From assembly GCA_900770225.1 (NCBI GenBank), contig CAAGJU010000253.1, forward strand, positions 1-11,865: a DNA stretch of 11,865 nt, read 5' to 3'. A model generated the notes under the pieces. It saw only the letters and a list, made by a program, of their open reading frames with translations, was not told the DNA's origin and made no database searches. This DNA is from Lachnospiraceae bacterium. Lineage in GTDB: Bacteria; Bacillota; Clostridia; Lachnospirales; Lachnospiraceae. A program made the translations under genes and the position numbers. Positions 6,381 through 11,865 of this stretch are shown here, piece by piece (within the stretch, counting starts at the first letter, position 1; every line of letters starts with the position of its first letter).

Positions 6381-6459
6381 ATCATCACACGCAATGCCTA
6401 GGGATTGCGAGAGTGCGAAGCACGAAGTAATCCTTAGCTTATACTGCGTGTGGCATGAT
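6381..6459. repeat. 79-nt stacked hairpin element upstream of crt, containing short-repeat copy 2
   Basis: Four nested stems are visible: ATCAT/ATGAT and CACACGCA/TGCGTGTG (6381-6393 with 6445-6459, two-base bulge), CTAGGGATT/AATCCTTAG (6398-6406 with 6429-6437, one G-U), and GTGC-GAA-GCAC (6413-6423). The inner part (6409-6431) repeats 3189-3211. It ends 73 bases before crt and has no T-run of terminator type. With the hairpin at 6310-6345 it accounts for most of the 319-base thl-crt gap. Confidence 0.75.
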
Positions 6460-6532
6460 TTTTCGTATGAGTTTTATTACTGTATGTCGTCCATGTGTAT
6501 GACACAGGGCGCATATAGGAAAGGAAGATATT

Positions 6533-7309
6533 ATGGGATTTGTAAAATACGAAGCTGAAGGCGCAGTTGCAGTGGCAACCATCGACCGTCCGAAGGCTCT
6601 GAATGCTCTGAACAGCGCAGTTCTTGACGACCTGGAGACTGTTATCGACGGCATTGATCTGAATACCATTCGCTGCCTGATCATCACAGGCTCCGGTGAT
6701 AAGTCCTTTGTAGCCGGCGCAGATATCGCAGAGATGAGCGAGCTGACCAAGAAGGGCGGCGAAGCTTTCTCCAGAAAGGGTAATAATCTGTTCCTGAAGA
6801 TCGAGAAGCTTCCGATTCCGGTTATCGCGGCAGTTAACGGATATGCTCTTGGCGGCGGCTGCGAGCTCTCCATGGCCTGCGACATCCGTCTGGCATCTGA
6901 AAACGCTGTTTTCGGACAGCCGGAAGCCGGACTGGGCATTACACCCGGTTTTGGCGGTACCCAGAGACTTGCCCGTCTGATCGGTACAGGCAGAGCAAAA
7001 GAGATCATCTACGCCACAAAGAATATCAAGGCAGATGAGGCTTATCGCATCGGTCTTGTAAATCATGTATATCCGGCAGATCAGCTGATGGATGAGGCGA
7101 AGAAGCTTGCCAGCCGTATCGCAGGCAATGCACCGATCGCTGTTCGTCAGTGCAAGGTGGCTATCAATGAAGGCATGCAGACCACGATTGATTCCGCTGT
7201 TGCTCTGGAAGAGAAATATTTCGGTGACTGCTTCGAAACACATGACCAGAAAGAGGGCATGGGCGCATTCCTTGAGAAGCGCAAAGAGAAACATTTCACC
7301 AACAACTGA
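6533..7309 (+). CDS. crt: 3-hydroxybutyryl-CoA dehydratase (crotonase)
   Basis: Crotonase dehydrates 3-hydroxybutyryl-CoA to crotonyl-CoA. The 258-residue product is a standard single-domain enoyl-CoA hydratase/isomerase. The CoA and oxyanion-hole region SFVAGADIAEM (58-68) and GYALGGGCELSMACD (103-117) are present. The two catalytic glutamates are Glu111 and Glu131 (in FGQPEAGLGI), 20 residues apart as in rat enoyl-CoA hydratase. The start follows AGGAAAGGAAG (6517-6526), seven bases before ATG. The gene sits between thl and hbd, so the substrate is inferred to be the C4 hydroxyacyl-CoA. It is separated from thl by a long hairpin-rich gap that may reduce or modulate read-through. Nothing in the protein is unusual. 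Confidence 0.96.
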   Translation: MGFVKYEAEGAVAVATIDRPKALNALNSAVLDDLETVIDGIDLNTIRCLIITGSGDKSFVAGADIAEMSELTKKGGEAFSRKGNNLFLKIEKLPIPVIAAVNGYALGGGCELSMACDIRLASENAVFGQPEAGLGITPGFGGTQRLARLIGTGRAKEIIYATKNIKADEAYRIGLVNHVYPADQLMDEAKKLASRIAGNAPIAVRQCKVAINEGMQTTIDSAVALEEKYFGDCFETHDQKEGMGAFLEKRKEKHFTNN

Positions 7310-7315
7310 TAAGTT

Positions 7316-7437
7316 ACGGCAGGTGCGCTGACGCAAGCCGGCGGGCCTGCCGTTGCTGTGCCTGAAATGCGGTATGTGAGTTATTCTGTATAGATGTTAA
7401 AAAATAAATACAGTGGCGTGTGGAATGATTTCACACG
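7316..7437. other. two hairpins in the crt-hbd gap
   Basis: ACGGCAGG/CCTGCCGT (7316-7323 with 7346-7353) is a perfect 8-bp stem with an inner GCG/CGC pair. CGTGTGGAA-TGA-TTTCACACG (7417-7437) is a 9-bp stem with one G-U pair. Neither has a terminator T-run. Between them, 7386-7413 begins CTGTATAG and ends AATACAG, the same ends and the same 28-base length as the repeat at 3118-3145, though the middle differs. GCGTGTGG (7416-7423) is shared with the gaps before crt and bcd. Confidence 0.6.
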
Positions 7438-7466
7438 TGAAACTGCTTAAAAAAGGAGGATAAGAC

Positions 7467-8342
7467 ATGAAGGTTGGTATTATCGGTGCCGGCACAATGG
7501 GATCCGGAATCGCACAGGCTTTTGCACAGTGCGATGCTGTTGACAAGGTTTATCTCTGCGATATCAAGCAGGAGTTCGCTGACGGCGGATTCGCGAAGAT
7601 CAAGAAGCAGCTTGACAAGAGAGTAGCAAAGGGCAAAATGGAGCAGGCTGCAGCAGATGGTATCCTCGGCAAGATTCAGACCGGTCTCAACGATATCTGC
7701 ACCGATGCAGATCTGATCGTAGAGGCAGCTCTTGAGGATATGAAGATCAAACAGGACTGCTTCAGAAATCTTCAGGACAACATCGTAAAGAATCCTGACT
7801 GCATTTTTGCATCCAATACCTCTTCTCTGTCCATCACAGAGATCGGCAAGGGCCTTTCCAAACCGATCGTCGGCATGCATTTCTTCAATCCGGCTCCTGT
7901 TATGAAGCTCGTTGAGGTTATCGCCGGCATGAATACACCGAAGGAAACCGTTGACAAGGTAAAGGAGATCTCTGTTGCTCTTGGTAAGACTCCGGTACAG
8001 GTTAACGAGGCAGCTGGTTTCGTTGTTAACCGTATCCTTGTTCCGATGATCAACGAAGGTATCTGCGTATACGCTGCAGGCGTTTCCGATATCGAGGGCA
8101 TCGATACCGCTATGAAGCTCGGATGCAATCATCCGATGGGACCGCTTGAACTCGGCGATTATATCGGCCTTGATATCGTTCTGGCTATCATGGATGTCAT
8201 CTATCATGAGACTGGTGATTCCAAGTACCGCGCATGCCCGCTTCTCCGCAAGATGGTTCGCGGCGGTCATCTGGGCGTAAAGACCGGCATTGGTTTCTAC
8301 GATTACAAAGATGGCAAGAAGGTTCCGACGGACAAGGAGTGA
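7467..8342 (+). CDS. hbd: 3-hydroxybutyryl-CoA dehydrogenase
   Basis: This enzyme reduces acetoacetyl-CoA to (S)-3-hydroxybutyryl-CoA, normally with NAD(P)H, between thiolase and crotonase. The 291-residue product has an N-terminal Rossmann fold with GAGTMGSG (7-14) after the first strand and an acidic Asp32 at the end of the second strand, which favours NADH. Catalytic positions are Ser119 in ASNTSSLS, His138 in GMHFFNPAPVMKLVEV, Glu150 and Asn188 in GFVVNR. The C-terminal helical dimerisation domain has HPMGPLELGDYIGLD and ends with GGHLGVKTGIGFYDY. It lacks a fused hydratase domain, as usual for the clostridial enzyme. AAAGGAGGA (7452-7460) sets ATG 7467. Cofactor preference is an inference from one residue; the function is secure from family and neighbours. 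Confidence 0.97.
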   Translation: MKVGIIGAGTMGSGIAQAFAQCDAVDKVYLCDIKQEFADGGFAKIKKQLDKRVAKGKMEQAAADGILGKIQTGLNDICTDADLIVEAALEDMKIKQDCFRNLQDNIVKNPDCIFASNTSSLSITEIGKGLSKPIVGMHFFNPAPVMKLVEVIAGMNTPKETVDKVKEISVALGKTPVQVNEAAGFVVNRILVPMINEGICVYAAGVSDIEGIDTAMKLGCNHPMGPLELGDYIGLDIVLAIMDVIYHETGDSKYRACPLLRKMVRGGHLGVKTGIGFYDYKDGKKVPTDKE

Positions 8343-8351
8343 GTTTCTTTA

Positions 8352-8435
8352 CGCGAACAGTGAGCCACAACCAATTACGAGTGATTGCGTGTGGCGAGCG
8401 TCGCGATAACGGGTCCGGCTGTACAGGCCGGATCC
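8352..8435. other. two hairpins in the hbd-bcd gap
   Basis: The first has outer stem CGCGA/TCGCG (8352-8356 with 8401-8405) and inner stem GCCACA/TGTGGC (8364-8369 with 8390-8395). The second is GGGTCCGGC/GCCGGATCC (8411-8419 with 8427-8435, one G-U) with a 7-base loop. No T-run follows, so read-through into bcd is expected. GCGTGTGG recurs here at 8387-8394. Confidence 0.6.
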
Positions 8436-8469
8436 ATCGATAACTCTTAAAAATCAATGGAGGTTTATG

Positions 8470-9645
8470 ATGGATTTCACGTTAGACAAAAAACATGAAA
8501 TGGCGAGATCCCTGTTCAGAGATTTCGCACAGAACGAAGTAAAGCCTCTGGCGCAGGAGATCGATGAGGAAGAGAGATTTCCGCGCGAGACGATCGAGAA
8601 GATGGCTAAGAACGGCTTCCTCGGTATCACAGTTCCGAGAGAGTACGGCGGCCAGGGCTGCGATGAGCTGACTTATGTGCTCTGCATGGAGGAGATCGCA
8701 AAGGTCTGCGGTACAACAGCCGTTGCACTTTCCGCACATACTTCTCTCTGCATTGACCCGATCATGTCCTTCGGTACAGAAGAGCAGAAGCAGAAATATA
8801 TCCCGAAACTCGCTTCCGGCGAGTATCTCGGAGCTTTCGGTCTGACAGAGCCGGGCGCCGGCACCGATGCTCAGGGTCAGCAGACCAAGGCTGTTCTTGA
8901 TGAGAACACCCATGAGTGGGTACTGAACGGTTCCAAGTGCTTCATCACCAACGGTTCAGAGGCTGATGTATATATCATCATCGCTGTTACCGGTACGATC
9001 GAGAAGAGGGGCCGCAAGATGAAAGAAATCTCCGCTTTCATCGTAGAGAAGGGTACACCGGGCTTCACCTTCGGTACGAAGGAGCACAAGATGGGTATCC
9101 GCGGATCCGCTACCTATGAGCTGATCTTCCAGGACTGCCGTATTCCGGAGGGCAACCTGCTCGGACAGAAGGGCAAGGGCTTCAACATCGCCATGCACAC
9201 ACTGGACGGCGGACGTATCGGTATCGCCACACAGGCACTCGGCCTCGCTGAGGGCGCTCTTGATCTGACCGTTGCTTACACCAAGGAAAGAAAACAGTTC
9301 GGCCGCTCCATTTCCCAGTTCCAGAACACCCAGTTCAAGCTGGCAGACATGAAGGCCCGCACAGACGCTGCACAGCTCCTTGTATACAAAGCAGCTATGG
9401 CTAAGGATGCCGTAGGTTTCACCACGCAGTCCACTTACAGCGTTGAAGCTGCAGAAGCAAAGCTTTTCGCAGCTGAGACAGCAAGCGCTGTTACCTCTGA
9501 GTGCGTACAGCTGCACGGCGGCTATGGTTACATCAGAGAGTATGATGTAGAGCGCATGATGCGTGACGCGAAGATCACCGAGATCTACGAGGGAACTTCT
9601 GAAGTTATGCGTATGGTCATTTCCGGAAGCATGCTGCGCGGATAA
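8470..9645 (+). CDS. bcd: butyryl-CoA dehydrogenase
   Basis: Bcd is an FAD enzyme that, with EtfAB, reduces crotonyl-CoA to butyryl-CoA; in clostridial relatives the complex couples this to ferredoxin reduction by NADH (electron bifurcation). The 391-residue product has the full acyl-CoA dehydrogenase layout: N-terminal helical domain, a middle domain with GAFGLTEPGAGTD (121-133) and WVLNGSKCFITNG (150-162), and a C-terminal helical domain with RKQFGRSISQFQ (274-285). The catalytic base is Glu374 in ITEIYEGTSEVMR. ATG 8470 is preferred because GGAGG (8459-8463) lies six bases ahead; ATG 8467, directly before it, is only three bases away and would add one methionine. The gap to etfB is 16 bases, so the two are co-translated closely. 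Substrate length is inferred from the operon. Confidence 0.96.
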   Translation: MDFTLDKKHEMARSLFRDFAQNEVKPLAQEIDEEERFPRETIEKMAKNGFLGITVPREYGGQGCDELTYVLCMEEIAKVCGTTAVALSAHTSLCIDPIMSFGTEEQKQKYIPKLASGEYLGAFGLTEPGAGTDAQGQQTKAVLDENTHEWVLNGSKCFITNGSEADVYIIIAVTGTIEKRGRKMKEISAFIVEKGTPGFTFGTKEHKMGIRGSATYELIFQDCRIPEGNLLGQKGKGFNIAMHTLDGGRIGIATQALGLAEGALDLTVAYTKERKQFGRSISQFQNTQFKLADMKARTDAAQLLVYKAAMAKDAVGFTTQSTYSVEAAEAKLFAAETASAVTSECVQLHGGYGYIREYDVERMMRDAKITEIYEGTSEVMRMVISGSMLRG

Positions 9646-9661
9646 TAAGGAGGAAAATACT

Positions 9662-10528
9662 GTGAGAATTATTGTTTGTATTAAACAGGTGCCCGATACT
9701 GCGGGCGGCGTTAAATTCAAACCCGACGGAACACTTGACCGTGCAGCCATGCTCGCGATCATGAACCCTGATGACAAGGCAGGCCTTGAGGCTGCTCTCC
9801 GCATCAAGGACGCATATCCGGGAACGACAGTAGACGTGATCACCATGGGCCTTCCGAAGGCTGACGCGGTTCTCCGCGAGGCTATGGCTATGGGCGCAGA
9901 CAAGTCCTACCTTGTTACCGACCGTCCTCTCGGCGGCGCTGATACATGGGCTACTTCTTCCACCATCGCTGCGGCTATCCGTGAGATGGGCGATTATGAC
10001 ATTATTTTTACCGGACGTCAGGCTATCGATGGTGATACCGCTCAGGTTGGACCGCAGATCGCTGAGCATCTCGGCATCCCGGTGATCTCCTATGCACAGG
10101 ATGTAAAGGTAGATCCGGAGAAGAAGACCGTTACCGTACAGAGACAGTTTGATGACCGTTATCATGTACTTGAGGCGAAGATGCCGGTACTCATCACCGC
10201 TCTTTCCGAGCTGAATGAGCCGCGTTACATGACGCCGATGGGAATCTGGGATGCGATCGACGCTCCTGTTACGGATTCCAACGACGCTGATTACGCTGAG
10301 AAATACAAAGAGATCCTCGCTTCTGACGGCAAGGGCGTAATCATCTGGCACCGCAAGGACATCCCGACACTGAAGGATGAGGATATGGGTCTCAAGGGTT
10401 CTCCGACGAAGATCGCGAAAGCATCTGATAAGGTACGTAAGGGCGCTGGAACCATTTACAAAGATCTGGATCCTGATCAGGGTGCGGCAACGATCTGCCA
10501 GGCTCTGGTTGAGAAACACTACATTTGA
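9662..10528 (+). CDS. etfB: electron transfer flavoprotein subunit beta
   Basis: EtfB pairs with EtfA to carry electrons to Bcd. In bifurcating complexes its own FAD takes hydride from NADH and splits the electrons between ferredoxin and the EtfA flavin. The 288-residue product begins RIIVCIKQVPDT, the usual EtfB N-terminus. It has NPDDKAGLEAALRI (35-48), ATSSTIAAAI (97-106) and the signature TGRQAIDGDTAQVGPQIAEHLGIPVISY (117-144), with GLKGSPTKI near the C-terminus. The start is GTG at 9662, chosen because AAGGAGG (9647-9653) lies eight bases upstream and the product then begins at the conserved strand; the frame is open further upstream only inside bcd. A GTG start may lower its translation slightly. 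Bifurcation is expected from the family and context but is not proven by any residue I checked. Confidence 0.96.
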   Translation: MRIIVCIKQVPDTAGGVKFKPDGTLDRAAMLAIMNPDDKAGLEAALRIKDAYPGTTVDVITMGLPKADAVLREAMAMGADKSYLVTDRPLGGADTWATSSTIAAAIREMGDYDIIFTGRQAIDGDTAQVGPQIAEHLGIPVISYAQDVKVDPEKKTVTVQRQFDDRYHVLEAKMPVLITALSELNEPRYMTPMGIWDAIDAPVTDSNDADYAEKYKEILASDGKGVIIWHRKDIPTLKDEDMGLKGSPTKIAKASDKVRKGAGTIYKDLDPDQGAATICQALVEKHYI

Positions 10529-10545
10529 CGGAGGCGGTGATTAGG

Positions 10546-11592
10546 ATGAGTTTAGAAGATTACAAAGGTGTATTTATCTACGCACAGCAGGTAGACAACC
10601 ACATTGACAACATTGCCTTCGAGCTTCTCGGTGAGGCAACTGAGCTGGCTAAGCCCCTCAACACACAGGTTACAGCAGTTCTGATCGGTTCCGGTGTCAA
10701 GGGACTGGCTGAGGAACTCGGCTGGTACGGCGCAGACAGAGTCATCGTTGTGGATGATCCTGAGCTGAAAGAGTACAGAACAGAGCCCTATGCACAGGCA
10801 CTCGCCGGCGTTATCAATGAGTTCAAGCCGGAGATCATGCTTGTCGGCGCAACGGCTATCGGACGTGATCTCGGACCGACCGTTTCCGCACGTGTTCATA
10901 CAGGTCTTACCGCAGACTGCACATCCCTCGCTATCGGAGATTTCCCGATCGAGCCGAAGCCGGGTGTTGAGACCCTGCACAATCAGCTGCTCATGACCCG
11001 TCCTGCATTCGGCGGCAACACGATCGCTACCATCGCCTGCCCGGACAACAGACCGCAGATGTCCACCGTCCGTCCCGGCGTTATGCAGAAGCTCGCTCCC
11101 GATAAGAGCCGCAAAGCTGAGGTTATTGATTACAATCCCGGCATCAAAGAGAACAACAAGTTCGTTGAGATCAAAGAGGTTGTCAAGAAGGTATCCGAGA
11201 CCGTTGATATCCAGAAGGCAAAGATCCTGGTATCCGGCGGCCGTGGCGTAGGTTCTCCGGAGAACTTCAAGATCCTCGAGGATCTCGCAAAGGTTATCGG
11301 CGGCGAGGTTTCCTGCTCCCGTGCCGTTGTCGACAGCGGCTGGAAGCCGAAGGATCTGCAGGTTGGACAGACCGGTAAGACCGTACGTCCGAAGATCTAC
11401 TTCGCTATCGGTATTTCCGGTGCTATTCAGCACGTAGCCGGCATGGAGGAGTCCGATCTGATCATCGCGATCAACAAGGATGAGTCCGCACCGATCTTCG
11501 ACGTAGCTGATATCGGTATCGTAGGCGATCTGAACAAGGTCGTACCGAAGCTCACAGAGGATATCAAGGCTGAGCTCGCGAAGAAAGCCTGA
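10546..11592 (+). CDS. etfA: electron transfer flavoprotein subunit alpha
   Basis: EtfA forms the Etf heterodimer with EtfB and holds the FAD that shuttles electrons to the Bcd flavin. The 348-residue product has an N-terminal alpha/beta domain and a C-terminal FAD domain. The latter shows LVSGGRGVGSPENF (228-241), SRAVVDSGW (258-266) and the EtfA signature QVGQTGKTVRPKIYFAIGIS continuing to IQHVAGM (272-300). It ends with NKDESAPIFDVADIGIVGDL. There is no added N-terminal ferredoxin domain, unlike some clostridial EtfA proteins. ATG 10546 is used; GGAGG at 10530-10534 is 11 bases away, rather long, and the nearer GTG 10537 is too close to it. The gene starts 17 bases after etfB, consistent with a coupled pair, and is the last gene of the operon. 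Confidence 0.96.
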   Translation: MSLEDYKGVFIYAQQVDNHIDNIAFELLGEATELAKPLNTQVTAVLIGSGVKGLAEELGWYGADRVIVVDDPELKEYRTEPYAQALAGVINEFKPEIMLVGATAIGRDLGPTVSARVHTGLTADCTSLAIGDFPIEPKPGVETLHNQLLMTRPAFGGNTIATIACPDNRPQMSTVRPGVMQKLAPDKSRKAEVIDYNPGIKENNKFVEIKEVVKKVSETVDIQKAKILVSGGRGVGSPENFKILEDLAKVIGGEVSCSRAVVDSGWKPKDLQVGQTGKTVRPKIYFAIGISGAIQHVAGMEESDLIIAINKDESAPIFDVADIGIVGDLNKVVPKLTEDIKAELAKKA

Positions 11593-11607
11593 TGGAAAAT
11601 GAAACCC

Positions 11608-11635
11608 AAAAGGGAATTTACTAGGATTCCTTTTT
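11608..11635 (+). terminator. terminator of the butyrate operon
   Basis: AAAAGGGAAT (11608-11617) pairs with ATTCCTTTTT (11626-11635) over ten base pairs with one G-U, leaving an 8-base loop. The T-run forms the 3' arm. It starts 15 bases after the etfA stop. The stem is A/T-rich, so termination may be partial. Confidence 0.65.
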
Positions 11636-11661
11636 GAGAAACGGAAAAACCAGAAAAAAGA

Positions 11662-11696
11662 GGAAGCCCCTGTCACCATTGGTGGCAGGGGCTTCC
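11662..11696 (-). terminator. strong hairpin, better placed as a terminator for leftward transcription
   Basis: GGAAGCCCCTGTCACC (11662-11677) pairs with GGTGGCAGGGGCTTCC (11681-11696) over 16 base pairs with one G-U and loop ATT. On the + strand no T-run follows. On the - strand the hairpin runs into a T-rich tract (complement of the A-rich 11646-11660). It may terminate a convergent gene lying beyond the window, or back up the etfA terminator. Confidence 0.6.
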
Positions 11697-11733
11697 GCCT
11701 GTTACGTCATCGGACATTTGTGTAATACAAGAT

Positions 11734-11791
11734 CACAGATTACGTCCGTAAGCGTAGGCCAATCTGTGTCTATGCACGAGTAGATGGTGCA
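11734..11791. other. two hairpins in the downstream non-coding tail
   Basis: CACAGATT/AATCTGTG (11734-11741 with 11761-11768) is a perfect 8-bp stem with an inner ACG/CGT pair; TGCAC/GTGCA (11773-11777 with 11787-11791) follows. No open reading frame is apparent between 11700 and the window end. Together with the next terminator they could form a small structured transcript or a leader, but no promoter is convincing. Confidence 0.4.
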
Positions 11792-11807
11792 GGTTATACT
11801 GAATGAC

Positions 11808-11861
11808 TACAGCAGAAGATCCTGTCGGCGCAAGTTCCGGCAGGATCTTTTGCTGTATTTT
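11808..11861 (+). terminator. long intrinsic terminator near the window end
   Basis: The core stem GATCCTGTCGG/CCGGCAGGATC (11818-11828 with 11837-11847, one G-U) has an 8-base loop and is followed by TTTT (11848-11851). The pairing can continue outward to TACAGCA (11808-11814) with TGCTGTA (11851-11857), making about 21 base pairs, again followed by TTTT (11858-11861). It is more than 200 bases from etfA and behind another terminator, so it probably belongs to a different transcript. Confidence 0.8.
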
Positions 11862-11865
11862 CAGA

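Noticed and set aside
7394..7411. Rex (redox repressor) operator before hbd, ATGTTAA-AAAA-TAAATAC; also TTGTTA near 4853
   Set aside because: The left half is close to the TTGTTAA half-site but the right half matches poorly; at 4853 only one half-site is seen. Too weak to call.
9563..9661. Upstream in-frame extension of etfB inside bcd
   Set aside because: The product would carry 33 residues unrelated to EtfB, and AAGGAGG at 9647-9653 clearly serves GTG 9662.
11700..11865. tRNA gene in the tail region
   Set aside because: No T-loop TTCRANTC sequence or cloverleaf arrangement could be found.

Overview
The window carries an almost complete acetyl-CoA to butyrate pathway from an anaerobic butyrate-forming Clostridia member. 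The gene order thl-crt-hbd-bcd-etfB-etfA and a butyryl-CoA:acetate CoA-transferase of the Roseburia/Faecalibacterium type point to a gut Lachnospiraceae-like organism. That assignment is an inference from protein similarity and gene order; I cannot name the species. All eight full genes plus the upstream queA lie on the + strand and are intact, with strong AAGGAGG-type ribosome binding sites.

Layout. Positions 1-306 are non-coding: a cluster of hairpins at 20-92, then two tandem 57-bp repeats (149-262) enclosed by complementary flanks, leading into queA (307-1332, tRNA queuosine modification). The gap 1333-1717 holds a very long imperfect hairpin (1365-1526), then a good sigma-A-type promoter and the leader of but (1718-3061), which ends in a textbook terminator (3086-3116). 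A sodium:neurotransmitter-symporter family transporter follows (3257-4735), bracketed by an inverted pair of about 27-bp palindromic repeats. A near-consensus promoter (4912-4940) then starts thl (5020-6213), crt (6533-7309), hbd (7467-8342), bcd (8470-9645), etfB (9662-10528) and etfA (10546-11592), closed by a terminator at 11608-11635. The last 270 bases hold two further strong hairpins and no gene that I can see.

How the genes work together. Thl condenses two acetyl-CoA, Hbd reduces acetoacetyl-CoA, Crt dehydrates to crotonyl-CoA, and Bcd with EtfAB reduces this to butyryl-CoA, in relatives with electron bifurcation to ferredoxin. But exchanges CoA with acetate, releasing butyrate and regenerating acetyl-CoA. 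All steps between acetyl-CoA and butyrate are therefore encoded within 10 kb. Queuosine synthesis by queA is an unrelated housekeeping function.

Unusual points. The protein genes are of known families. What stands out is the non-coding DNA: the three gaps thl-crt, crt-hbd and hbd-bcd are long (125-319 bp) and each contains one or more strong hairpins, whereas the bcd-etfB and etfB-etfA gaps are only 16-17 bp. Short motifs recur between these gaps and upstream of the transporter. This suggests a family of palindromic intergenic repeats, possibly tuning mRNA segment stability or termination within the operon.
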